A stretch of DNA of 14,689 nucleotides. It comes from an uncultured Lentisphaeria bacterium. GTDB lineage: Bacteria; Verrucomicrobiota; Lentisphaeria; Victivallales; Victivallaceae. Positions within the stretch are counted from its first letter, which is position 1; the number at the start of each line of letters is the position of its first letter. Both the position numbers and the translations under genes were made by a program. The stretch lies in assembly GCA_903821255.1 (NCBI GenBank), contig CAIJKT010001107.1, positions 1 to 14,689 on the forward strand, given 5' to 3'. The notes under the pieces were generated by a model, which was not told where the DNA came from, did no database searches, and saw nothing but the letters and a program-made list of their open reading frames with translations. Shown piece after piece: positions 7,136-14,504 of this stretch.

Positions 7136-10100
7136 TTACTCATTTCGCAGGGCGGCGATGATATTCAGGCGGGAGGCGTAACAGGCAGTCAGGGCGGTTA
7201 CCGCTCCGGCGGTCAGCAGCAGGCAGGCGAAGAAGAGCGCCAGGCCGGACCAGGGGGGAGAACCGGCGGGGGAACTCAGCGCCGGCAGGATGGCCGCGGC
7301 GGCACCGATTATTCCGCAGCATAAACCGCAAATGAAAATGAAGAGATGTTCGGCCAGCAGCATTGTCAGCAGATCGCGGCGGGAGAACCCGGCCGCCCGC
7401 ATCCAGGCGAATTCCGGCAGTCTTTCCAGCATATTGCGCAGCATCAGCACTCCCAGCCCGGTGGATCCGGTAACCAGGCCGAGTCCGCCCAGCGCCAGGA
7501 AAATCATCAGATAGGTGTTCGGGACCACATTGTACCGGGCCAGCCGCAAGGCGGAATCTTCAATCTGCGGCCCGGTGACCGTCAGGCCTTTCGCCAGATT
7601 TGAGATAAGCGGCTTCAAGTCTTTCGGCGCGGCATCGGCCAGCATGATTTTTGAGCCGGAGATATCCGGAAACATCCGCAGGAAATTCTGTCTGGAAACC
7701 AGTACGCTGCCCTGAAAGAGTGAATTATCGAGCCCTCCGACCAGCAGCAGTTTCCAGCGTCTGCCGTTTTCGCCCTCATATTCAATGGTATCGCCAGGCT
7801 GTTTGCCCAGGCTCCAGTTGATTACCGCCATATCGGCGATTGCCGGGATGATTTCGGAATCGGCGGACTCGCGGTTCAGGAGTTCCCATGGCGAGGCGTA
7901 TCTGCCGCTGCCGGGCATGACCCCGGCGAACGAAAATCTTGAAGCCAGTTCTTCCGGAACAACGCCCAGAATGCGCGGACGGGTGACCCGGTTGAGGTTC
8001 AGACAGCTTGCCTCGCTGCCGGGCGCGGCGCATAACTGCACGAAGCGGGTGTTTTCAGGCAGATCCAGATGATAACGCAGACGGCCGGCGGCGGTGCTGA
8101 TGTCCGCCAGCACCGGCAGCGCGGTTTCAATATACAGCGCAAAACCGCCGGTGCCGCTGTCCTGCCGCGCCGGATCCCGCAACACGCCCTGGCGGTTGAC
8201 CGAGACGGCAGTTATCAGGAAAATACCGCAGCTCAACAGAGCGATCGCCGCCAGCGAACGTCCGGGGCGGCGCGAACAGTTGCGCAATCCGCACAGGATC
8301 ATTCCCGGACGGCGGTTTCTGAATAAGGCCGGAAGGCGGCGCACAGTAAACAGGCACAGCAGCAAACTTCCGGTCAGCAGCAGCGAGCCGCAGCCGAAAA
8401 AGATCCCGGCGCGGGCCTGGCCCTGTCCGGGATTCAGCAGCATAACAACCGCGGCCGACAGCAACAGCGCCCCGGCGGTGCGCAGCCGTCTGTCCTGATG
8501 CCATTTCCCGCTGGATTTTAAAGCCGTGAATTGCTGACAGACAGTTTCAACCGGACGTTTTTTGAAGAATTTAGACTGTACTATGAACAGCACCAGCAGG
8601 GAGATTGCGCAACTGATAGCGAAAGTCAGGAGTAAAGTCGCGGAATTCACTTCAAAAACCAGTCTGGTTCTGCCGATCGCGCCGCTCCATACGGTGGCAA
8701 TTCCCCACAGCAGTCCTCTGCCGTAAAGCACGGCCAGCGGAATGCCGCAGGCGGCCCCGGACACTGCCACCGCACCGTGTTCGATAAACAGCATTTTCCT
8801 GATCCGGCGGCGTTCCCAGCCCAGCGCGGTCAGCGTCATGATGTCATTGGCGCGGCGTTCCAGATTGAATCCGGCGAGAACGGCGGTCAGCAGCAGCGCC
8901 GCCGCGACGACAAAGAAGCTCAGGCCCAGAAACAACTGTCCGAAGTCAACGGCGTTGCGGCTGCCGTGCATTCCATCCTGCAATACCGGAGTCCATTGCA
9001 GATTTAAATCCTGCGACGGCAGTTGCGCCAGCAGTTTTTCCGATATTTCCAGCGGAGTGCTTTTGCCGGAAAAGCGGCAGGCGGTGGCTTCGCCGAAACG
9101 GTTGCCCCATATTCTGGCGGCGGTTTTATAGGAGACGAACGCTTTCGGAGTGCCGCGATACAACTCCCAGTACGCTTCGTCACGCTGGCGGATGCGGCTG
9201 GTGTCTATCGGCAGTCCGGTACTCCAGTCGCGGCAGTTTTCGCTGTCGGTCATTCCGGGATAATCCGGCATCAGTTCGCGGCTCGACAGATTGTCTTTCA
9301 GCGTATAAATTCCGGCAACTTTGAATTCAGCGCTTTGCTCAATCAGCGTTCTCAACGGACTGATGACGTAATAGCTCATTTTGACTTTGTCGCCGGTCCG
9401 CAGCGCCAGATCGCCGGCCAGCCAGCCGCTGACCCAGAGGTTGGGACAGCTTTCATCTCCTTCCGGATAGTTTTTGTCCTGCATCCCGCAAACGAAAGAG
9501 TACGGCGTGGAAAATTTGCCGGATTCGATTTTATTGACAAACCCGGTCAGAATCAGCCGGTGTTCAAGTTTCAGCTTATCAATCGCGTTCACGACCTGGC
9601 GGGGAATGAATACCCGGTCGCATTTCAGCGCGATTTCCCTGTCCGGCAGTTTGCTGAATTTCCAGCCGAGATCATCTGCGGTAATGCTTTTTTTCAACGC
9701 GGCGGTCAGTGCGGCCGGATTGGAGCCTTGCGCCGCGAGCAGCCAGTCGGCCCTGCCGGGAATGCCGAGTTTTCCCGCCAGCCATTCGCGGTCGACAAAA
9801 ATATTGACCGGCAATACCTGGGAGTTGATCAGACTGAAATCGCCGAAGTGAGAATTCGGAATGATTTCGCCGCATTGCACCCGCAGGGCGGCAGTTGCCC
9901 GGTCGAGGGAAGTCATTGGAATATCCGCCGGCATCCGGTCCGGCTTCAAAACTCTCAGCAGCGCCGTTTCGCCGGTTTTAATTCCGGCGGCCTGCATTGC
10001 TGTCCGGTTCAGCCAGACGGTATCGGGCGGGAGGGAATACTCGTCTCCGGCAGGCGATAAACGGAAAAAATCGCGGCTGACGCCGTACAGATTAGCCTTG

Positions 10101-10408
10101 ACCGCGCCATGTTCCGATGCCAGAAAAGCTTCGACCCGCAGTACCGCCGCGCAATCAGTTCCGGTTTTCCCGGCAAGTTCACCGGCAAGGGCGGAGCGGA
10201 AATAATTCTCCTGCTGAATCACCGCATATTCGACTTTTCCCAGCCGGTCGCCGACCAGCTTGAACAGACTGGCCCGGACCGAGTCGCCGATAATCAGCGC
10301 TCCGCCGATAACTGCGGTCGCCATCATAATCCCGGCCGCCGTCGTCAAATTGTGCGGCAGATAATAGCGCAGATTGCGCAGCGCCAGTTTCAGACAGTTC
10401 ATTCTCAT
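7136..10408 (-). CDS. FtsX/MacB-type ABC transporter permease (about 1090 aa)
   Basis: This is the membrane subunit of an exporter with the ATPase encoded just upstream. Using the ATG at 10408, the spans are: TM1 about 21-40; a first extracytoplasmic domain of about 450 residues (41-489); TM2-4 at about 490-512, 542-562 and 588-610; a cytoplasmic linker; TM5-7 at about 642-659, 667-688 and 719-736; a second extracytoplasmic domain (737-962); and TM8-10 at about 963-987, 1018-1042 and 1053-1074. FtsX-like signatures follow TM2 (DIMTLTALGWERRRI) and TM8 (EFAWMRAAGFSRRDLL). Ten spans match the YbbP/SalY layout, but the protein is longer than YbbP (about 800 aa), mainly in the first periplasmic domain. 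I prefer 10408 because AAGGA lies 7 nt upstream. The longest frame starts at 10456 inside the ATPase gene, adds a polar 16-residue tail and lacks comparable support. Substrate unknown; lipid, lipoprotein or peptide extrusion is typical of the class. Confidence 0.88.
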   Translation of the reverse strand: MRMNCLKLALRNLRYYLPHNLTTAAGIMMATAVIGGALIIGDSVRASLFKLVGDRLGKVEYAVIQQENYFRSALAGELAGKTGTDCAAVLRVEAFLASEHGAVKANLYGVSRDFFRLSPAGDEYSLPPDTVWLNRTAMQAAGIKTGETALLRVLKPDRMPADIPMTSLDRATAALRVQCGEIIPNSHFGDFSLINSQVLPVNIFVDREWLAGKLGIPGRADWLLAAQGSNPAALTAALKKSITADDLGWKFSKLPDREIALKCDRVFIPRQVVNAIDKLKLEHRLILTGFVNKIESGKFSTPYSFVCGMQDKNYPEGDESCPNLWVSGWLAGDLALRTGDKVKMSYYVISPLRTLIEQSAEFKVAGIYTLKDNLSSRELMPDYPGMTDSENCRDWSTGLPIDTSRIRQRDEAYWELYRGTPKAFVSYKTAARIWGNRFGEATACRFSGKSTPLEISEKLLAQLPSQDLNLQWTPVLQDGMHGSRNAVDFGQLFLGLSFFVVAAALLLTAVLAGFNLERRANDIMTLTALGWERRRIRKMLFIEHGAVAVSGAACGIPLAVLYGRGLLWGIATVWSGAIGRTRLVFEVNSATLLLTFAISCAISLLVLFIVQSKFFKKRPVETVCQQFTALKSSGKWHQDRRLRTAGALLLSAAVVMLLNPGQGQARAGIFFGCGSLLLTGSLLLCLFTVRRLPALFRNRRPGMILCGLRNCSRRPGRSLAAIALLSCGIFLITAVSVNRQGVLRDPARQDSGTGGFALYIETALPVLADISTAAGRLRYHLDLPENTRFVQLCAAPGSEASCLNLNRVTRPRILGVVPEELASRFSFAGVMPGSGRYASPWELLNRESADSEIIPAIADMAVINWSLGKQPGDTIEYEGENGRRWKLLLVGGLDNSLFQGSVLVSRQNFLRMFPDISGSKIMLADAAPKDLKPLISNLAKGLTVTGPQIEDSALRLARYNVVPNTYLMIFLALGGLGLVTGSTGLGVLMLRNMLERLPEFAWMRAAGFSRRDLLTMLLAEHLFIFICGLCCGIIGAAAAILPALSSPAGSPPWSGLALFFACLLLTAGAVTALTACYASRLNIIAALRNE

Positions 10409-10415
10409 TCGCGGT

Positions 10416-10420
10416 TCCTT
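10416..10420 (-). promoter_or_regulatory. Ribosome binding site deciding the permease start
   Basis: Minus-strand AAGGA begins just after the ATPase stop (10422-10424) and lies 7 nt before the ATG at 10408. The string AAGGAACCG is shared with the site before the ATPase ATG (11106-11108), so both genes of the pair have nearly the same initiation region. This favours 10408 over the earlier in-frame ATG at 10456. Confidence 0.6.
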
Positions 10421-10421
10421 A

Positions 10422-11108
10422 TCAAGATTGAGCGAGTTTGCCGTTGCCGAGGACATAGCGGCGCTGTGCGGCGGCCGCGGCGCGTTCAGAATGAGTGACC
10501 ATCAGGATGGTCATGCCGTCGCGGTGAAAACCGGCCAGCAGCTCAAGCAATGCATCAGTGGCATGAAGGTCCAGTGCGCCGGTGGGCTCGTCCGCCAGCA
10601 GCAGGCCGGGGGAGTTGATCAGCGCGCGCGCCACCGCCACCCGCTGACATTCGCCGCCGGACAACTGGGCGGGATAATGGTTCATCCGCGATTCCAGCCC
10701 GATCCGGCACAACAGTGACCTGGCCCGGGCCAGTGCGGTTTTGCCGTCGATTTCCGCCGGGATGGTCGGCAGCAGGACATTTTCCAGGGCGGAACATTGC
10801 GGGAGCAGATGGTGGAGTTGGAAAACCATTCCAAGCTGACGGGAGCGCAATTTTGCCGCCTGGTCTTCCGGCAGTCCGGCGACTTCCCGCCCGGCGAGTT
10901 TGATGCTGCCGCTGTCCGGCGTGTCGAGCAGCGCAATCAAGTTAAGCAGCGTGGTTTTGCCGGAACCGGAAGGCCCGGTCACGGCGATCCATTCGCCAGG
11001 TTTGACGGACAGGTCAATGCCGGTCAGTACCGGTATCCGGCCTGCCGGTTCCGGATAGGAACGGACGACTGCCGACAACTCTAACAATAAATTACTGGAA
11101 TCGTTCAT
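10422..11108 (-). CDS. ABC transporter ATPase, LolD/MacB/YbbA type (228 aa)
   Basis: This is the nucleotide-binding subunit that powers the adjacent permease. All functional motifs are intact: Walker A GPSGSGKT (45-52), Q-loop Q97 (MVFQLHHLLP), signature LSGGE (149-153), Walker B LLLADEP (169-175) followed by D-loop TGALD (176-180), and the switch histidine H206 (VTHS). FQ..HLLP and LSGGE.QRVAVARAL are typical of the LolD/MacB/FtsE branch that works with FtsX-like permeases. Length is normal for that branch (about 225-235). The start has AAGGA 8 nt upstream (11117-11121). The permease follows after 13 nt, so the two are one transcription unit. A MITE-like element lies 35 bp upstream of the ATG, so the pair's promoter is either inside the element or in the short gap. 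Confidence 0.95.
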   Translation of the reverse strand: MNDSSNLLLELSAVVRSYPEPAGRIPVLTGIDLSVKPGEWIAVTGPSGSGKTTLLNLIALLDTPDSGSIKLAGREVAGLPEDQAAKLRSRQLGMVFQLHHLLPQCSALENVLLPTIPAEIDGKTALARARSLLCRIGLESRMNHYPAQLSGGECQRVAVARALINSPGLLLADEPTGALDLHATDALLELLAGFHRDGMTILMVTHSERAAAAAQRRYVLGNGKLAQS

Positions 11109-11143
11109 TTGCCGGTTCCTTCATAAATGAATTTAAGGATATA

Positions 11144-11175
11144 TATACTCTATAAGGTTGAAAATTTAAAATAGA
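11144..11175 (+). repeat. Left terminal inverted repeat
   Basis: This 32-bp arm begins TATACTCTATAAGGTTGAAA. It pairs with 11290-11321 with a single mismatch, and matching stops immediately inside and outside the arms, so both borders are sharp. Confidence 0.9.
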
Positions 11176-11289
11176 TCGCAACCGCTTTGCGGTGAGTGTC
11201 TTGCGTCCGTATTTTTCCGTTCCTTCTTCAGGCGATATTTATATCGCCCATCAGGCGGATCGAAAAAATCCAATCCACAATCCTACTCG

Positions 11290-11321
11290 TCTATGTTAAA
11301 TTTTCAACCTTATAGAGTATA
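11290..11321 (-). repeat. Right terminal inverted repeat
   Basis: This is the reverse-complement partner of 11144-11175. It ends 13 bp before the stop codon (11335-11337, minus strand) of the 64-aa gene, so a transcript leaving that gene enters this arm at once and could fold the whole element into one long stem. Confidence 0.9.
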
Positions 11322-11334
11322 ATTTTAGACGGAA

Positions 11335-11529
11335 TCAGATGAAAACGAAGATCAGTCCCACGGCCATCAGGGCAAGAGCGGTCAGTACGGTCAGAACGCG
11401 TTTGCGGGCGGTGCCTTCCTGGGCTTTCACGCCTTTGAAGCCGGAAATCCGGGAATAGCTCTGGGTGTGAATATAGCGGAGCAGATTTTTCCGGCTGTGG
11501 CGTTTAGAAGTGTGTGTGTGCAAAGTCAT
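11335..11529 (-). CDS. Small basic tail-anchored membrane protein (64 aa)
   Basis: The N-terminus is soluble, strongly basic and His/Lys/Arg-rich (residues 1-45). A single C-terminal hydrophobic segment (46-64, LTVLTALALMAVGLIFVFI) runs to the last residue. The shape is that of a tail-anchored membrane protein with its basic part in the cytoplasm. No known family is recognised. The ATG is one base past the stop of the 219-aa gene (TGA-A-ATG) and no clear Shine-Dalgarno site precedes it, so translation probably depends on re-initiation after that gene. This supports a real gene acting with its partner. The 3' end abuts the MITE-like element. Confidence 0.6.
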   Translation of the reverse strand: MTLHTHTSKRHSRKNLLRYIHTQSYSRISGFKGVKAQEGTARKRVLTVLTALALMAVGLIFVFI

Positions 11530-11530
11530 T

Positions 11531-12190
11531 TCAAGATCCGCCCGCGCCCATTGAGAAGTAAATAACGGCGCTTATGATCAGGGCTCCCAGAAAAATCGCG
11601 ATCGCCGCCGGCAGGCTGAAGACAAATCCCAGGCGGAATATCTGCAAAAAAGTCATGGAATTGATGTCCGGCAGCAATGAACTCTTTGAACTGCCGCCGC
11701 CGGAGTGGCCTTCATGCGGCATCAGTTTCTTATACCTGGCGGTCTGGCGGATAAACTCCAGCCGGGAGTTTTCGATTTTCCGGCAGGCGTCGGCCAGCAT
11801 GGCGGTGTCGTTTTCGCTCTGCACGTCCTTTTCCGCGAGTTCATTAATTTCCACCGACATTTTCTGACAGAGTTCATGCAGTCCGGCGGTTTCTTCCTCG
11901 TAGAACTTGAATTTCTTCTGCTCTTCCGGCAGTACCGCCATCGTTTCAATAATCTTATTGTGCAGATCTTTTCTGGATTTCAGGTATTCGTCATGCCGTT
12001 TTCTCAGTGCGCGGATAAATTTCCGGTCCGGCTCCGTTGACTTTACCGTTTCGCCTCTTTCAGTCTGGGCGATCTGCTCGTCGGATATCTGCGGAAGGGT
12101 TGAAGTGTCGTGGTCATTGCCTTTTTCATAAGTCTTCAGACGGTCTCTGATGTGAATCAGTCCGTCGCTGATATAATCTTTTCTGCTCAT
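11531..12190 (-). CDS. Coiled-coil, tail-anchored membrane protein (219 aa)
   Basis: A charged cytoplasmic part has a likely long coiled coil (about 56-155, rich in Lys, Glu, Arg and Leu; for example FIRALRKRHDEYLKSRKDLH and ADACRKIENSRLEFIRQTAR). A Gly/Ser linker (about 161-172) follows, then one strong membrane span (about 186-212) and a short SMGAGGS tail. There is no signal peptide. The family is not recognised. The start has AGAGG 7-8 nt upstream. It is followed by the 64-aa gene with a 1-nt gap, giving a pair of single-span C-terminally anchored proteins that may form a membrane complex. Upstream is the trpB terminator, so this pair needs its own promoter between about 12191 and 12235; none is convincing by eye. 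Confidence 0.75.
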   Translation of the reverse strand: MSRKDYISDGLIHIRDRLKTYEKGNDHDTSTLPQISDEQIAQTERGETVKSTEPDRKFIRALRKRHDEYLKSRKDLHNKIIETMAVLPEEQKKFKFYEEETAGLHELCQKMSVEINELAEKDVQSENDTAMLADACRKIENSRLEFIRQTARYKKLMPHEGHSGGGSSKSSLLPDINSMTFLQIFRLGFVFSLPAAIAIFLGALIISAVIYFSMGAGGS

Positions 12191-12228
12191 ACAGCAACCT
12201 CTTGTTTAGATACCGCATTTCAACGTGT

Positions 12229-12269
12229 AATAAAATAACGCGGGAAACGGTATTTCGCCACCGCGTTAT
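12229..12269 (-). terminator. Intrinsic terminator downstream of trpB
   Basis: On the minus strand the 9-nt arm ATAACGCGG (12261-12269) pairs exactly with CCGCGTTAT (12235-12243). Further pairing inside the loop (GAAA with TTTC) extends the stem. A U-rich tract TTATTTTATTA follows directly. It lies 10 nt after the trpB stop. The plus-strand side has no T-tract, so it is directional. Confidence 0.75.
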
Positions 12270-12278
12270 CAATTATGC

Positions 12279-13487
12279 TCAATGTATCTTGAGTCTTCTG
12301 GCAACAAAATCGGCGTCCTTGTCGCCTCTGCCGCTCAAATTACCCAGAATATTGACATCTTTGCCGAGAGTGCCGGCGAGTTTGGCGGCATACGCCACGG
12401 CATGGGAACTTTCCAGCGCCGGGATAATCCCCTCAAGCCGCGACAGCTTCATGAACATATCCAGACATTCGTCATCGGTGCAGGACACATATTCGGCGCG
12501 CTTAATATCTTTCAGCAGGCAGTGCTGCGGCCCGACGCCGGGATAATCCAGCCCGGAAGCGATTGAATAAACCGGAAGCGGATCGCCTTTTTCGTCTTGC
12601 AGCACATAGCATTTAAAGCCGTGAATGCTGCCTTTGGAACCTTTGGTCAGGGTGGCGGCATGATCATTGGTATGAAGCCCCAGCCCGGCCGGTTCGACGC
12701 CGATCAGCTTTACGTCCAGGTCATGCAGGAACGCGGTAAAGAGGCCCATGGCGTTGCTGCCGCCGCCGACGCATGCAATCGCGTAATCCGGCAGCTTTCC
12801 GGTCATTTCCAGGAACTGCGCTCTGGCTTCCCGTCCGACGATGCTCTGGAAATCGCGGACTATCATCGGAAACGGATGCGGCCCGACGACGGAGCCGATG
12901 GCATAGAAGAAATTCTGCGGATCTTTGAGCAATTCCTCGAATGCGCTGTCAACTGCGTCCTTCAGCGTGGCGGTGCCGCGGCTGACCGGCACTACCGTAG
13001 CGCCGAGAATCTTCATTTTGACAACGTTGGGATGTTCTTTTTTAATATCGACTTCACCCATGTGGATTTCGCATTTGAGCCCGAGCAGGGCGCAGGCCGT
13101 CGCCAGCGCAACGCCGTGCTGGCCGGCACCGGTGTCGGCGATGACTTTGGTCTTCTTCATGAATTTAGCCAGCAGCGCTTCGCCCAGGCAATGATTGATT
13201 TTATGCGCGCCGGTATGGTTCAAATCTTCGCGTTTAAGGTATATCTGCGCGCCGCCGGCAGATTCGCTCAGCCGCCTGGCGTGATATACCGGGCTGGGCC
13301 GGCCGACATAGTATTTGTAAAGATAATTCAGTTCATCCTGAAATTTTTTGCTGTCTTTGATTTCCAGATACGCATCATTGATCTCGTTCATTATTTTGAT
13401 CAGATACTCCGGAATCAACTGCCCGCCGTATTCACCGAAAAAGCCATTTTTGTCCGGCAGATTTTTGTGGTCAAGCTTCTCTTTCAT
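12279..13487 (-). CDS. trpB: Tryptophan synthase beta subunit (402 aa)
   Basis: This is a PLP enzyme joining indole and L-serine to make L-tryptophan, normally in an alpha2-beta2 complex with TrpA. The diagnostic motifs are clear: HTGAHK (91-96), with K96 the Schiff-base lysine; TGAGQHG (119-125); the phosphate-binding loop GGGSN (241-245); [12 protein letters not shown] (352-363); and LSGRGDKD (384-391), with S385 at the pyridine-nitrogen position. Length is normal (about 395-405). One oddity is that the residue 22 after the lysine, matching catalytic Glu109 of Salmonella TrpB, is Asp118 (codon GAC at 13134-13136). The start has AGGTG 4 nt upstream. No trpA or other trp gene adjoins: the upstream neighbour diverges and a terminator follows downstream. 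It may serve with a distant trpA or salvage indole alone. No trp leader peptide or T-box is visible in the short upstream region. Confidence 0.96.
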   Translation of the reverse strand: MKEKLDHKNLPDKNGFFGEYGGQLIPEYLIKIMNEINDAYLEIKDSKKFQDELNYLYKYYVGRPSPVYHARRLSESAGGAQIYLKREDLNHTGAHKINHCLGEALLAKFMKKTKVIADTGAGQHGVALATACALLGLKCEIHMGEVDIKKEHPNVVKMKILGATVVPVSRGTATLKDAVDSAFEELLKDPQNFFYAIGSVVGPHPFPMIVRDFQSIVGREARAQFLEMTGKLPDYAIACVGGGSNAMGLFTAFLHDLDVKLIGVEPAGLGLHTNDHAATLTKGSKGSIHGFKCYVLQDEKGDPLPVYSIASGLDYPGVGPQHCLLKDIKRAEYVSCTDDECLDMFMKLSRLEGIIPALESSHAVAYAAKLAGTLGKDVNILGNLSGRGDKDADFVARRLKIH

Positions 13488-13880
13488 TGTTCACCTTTTC
13501 TGTTATCAGTTAAAAAAATTATGAATCTTTTATTCTTAACATATTTAATGACTGCATGTATCAGGTTAAAATAAATCCAGTCCGTCAATCCTGCAAACCG
13601 GAAAAAATAAAAAAAGCTATATCGACAGACATCTCACACTATCCTGTTGCGAAAAACAGTACACCGCTTAAAAAAATTATCCGGATTGTAAAAGGGCACA
13701 TGAGCAGTCGTGAGTACAGTTCTAAATTAAAAATTCATTTCGTGAGGAAGCATACAAGGTTGCATTCGGCAATCAAAAGTTTATATTGACGGGGAGCCTT
13801 TAAGCCGGCCCTTTTAAAAGAAATGGCATAAACTATAAAGGCAAAGAGGATTATTTCACGGATTACAGGATAAAGATGTT
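13488..13880. other. AT-rich intergenic stretch with no convincing gene
   Basis: About 390 bp between divergent trpB and the glycosyltransferase gene. It is markedly AT-richer than the rest of the window. A 77-codon open frame (13556-13789, plus) is Lys/Ser-rich, has no Shine-Dalgarno site and matches nothing I recognise, so I do not call it. The trpB ribosome site lies at the left end. TATAAA at 13834-13839 is a possible -10 for the glycosyltransferase but lacks a -35 partner. Confidence 0.5.
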
Positions 13881-14504
13881 ATGCAGAAACACACGAAGTC
13901 CAAGATAGTTTTTTTTCATCTTTTATTTGCAAGTATAGTCGTTTTTGCTTTATTCATTCGTCTCTACGGCCTTTGTCGCGGATGGATCTATGATGAGATA
14001 TGGGGACTGACTTCATGGATGAAAACCAGCGACTGGACAATCTTAAATATGCTGGATTATCAGAACAATCACCCGCTTAATACTGTCTGCATGAAGTATG
14101 GAAACATGTTTTTTGGACTGAATTACTTCGCCATACGATTTCATGACTTTATCGCCGGAGTTTTGCTGATTCCTGTTGTCTACATGCTTGCAATTGTTTG
14201 GACAAAAAACAAATATATCGCGCTTTTATCTTCAATTTTTGCGGCGGCCCATGGCGGCCTGATTTATTACTCCCAGGTCGCCCGCGGATATTCTTTTGAA
14301 ACCTTTCTTGTGACGGTGTTTTGTCTTCTTACTGTTCTCTGGATCAGCAGCGCGGACAAATTAAGCCGGATTAAGCGCTGTGGAATAGCATTGGGAATGG
14401 TAATTTCGATGATTACGGCATGCATTACATTATGCACCGCAATTTTATTTATTGCTCCAATAATGGTTTATCATTTAGGGTCTTCACCAGAATTTGTGGG
14501 TTAA
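13881..14504 (+). pseudogene. Truncated GT-C glycosyltransferase (PMT/ArnT-like), 207 codons
   Basis: This is the N-terminal part of a polyprenyl-phosphate-sugar-dependent integral membrane glycosyltransferase. TM1 spans about 9-29. It is followed by the first periplasmic loop with the acidic pair D38-E39 (RGWIYDEIWGL), where GT-C enzymes keep their catalytic Asp/Glu. NNHPLNT (62-68), a further span at about 88-107, and YYSQVARGYSFETFLV (129-144) follow, the last being a recognisable PMT-type motif. More spans lie at about 138-156 and 168-197. The frame stops at 207 residues just after a membrane helix, whereas the family usually has 450-600 residues with many more spans, so this is truncated. 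I could not trace a clear continuation in the other frames. AGGA (13867-13870) lies 10 nt before the ATG. The DNA is AT-richer than the ABC genes, suggesting transfer. A short functional protein is possible but unlikely. Confidence 0.6.

Larger units (their letters stand above)
11144..11321. mobile_element. MITE-like element with 32-bp terminal inverted repeats
   Basis: The arms at 11144-11175 and 11290-11321 are inverted copies matching at 31 of 32 positions (the only mismatch is 11170 against 11295). They enclose 114 bp with no reading frame of note. The outermost bases are TATA on each side; because TATA is self-complementary, these may be a duplicated TA or TATA target rather than element sequence. 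Size, long near-perfect termini, lack of coding capacity and an intergenic location are the hallmarks of a miniature inverted-repeat transposable element mobilised in trans. Two hairpins lie inside: 11181-11193 (ACCGC-TTT-GCGGT) and 11231-11248 (8-bp arms GGCGATAT / ATATCGCC). I do not recognise the IS family of the termini. No second copy is visible in this window. Confidence 0.8.

Noticed and set aside
9023..10060. 345-codon open frame opposite the permease gene
   Set aside because: It is antisense to a clear FtsX-type permease with strong codon bias. No ribosome site and no recognisable motif.
10409..10456. Upstream ATG extending the permease by 16 residues
   Set aside because: It would overlap the ATPase gene by 35 bp and lacks a well-placed ribosome site. 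The ATG at 10408 has AAGGA 7 nt upstream, and its protein begins directly with the usual short N-terminus before TM1.
12597..13574. Long 325-codon open frame on the plus strand opposite trpB
   Set aside because: It lies entirely antisense to an unmistakable TrpB gene. Its protein is rich in Phe, Arg and Gln, as is typical of the reverse strand of a GC3-biased gene, and it shows no domain.
13556..13789. 77-codon plus-strand frame between trpB and the glycosyltransferase
   Set aside because: AT-rich chance frame: no Shine-Dalgarno site, Lys/Ser-rich composition driven by base content, no recognisable family or membrane or signal feature.
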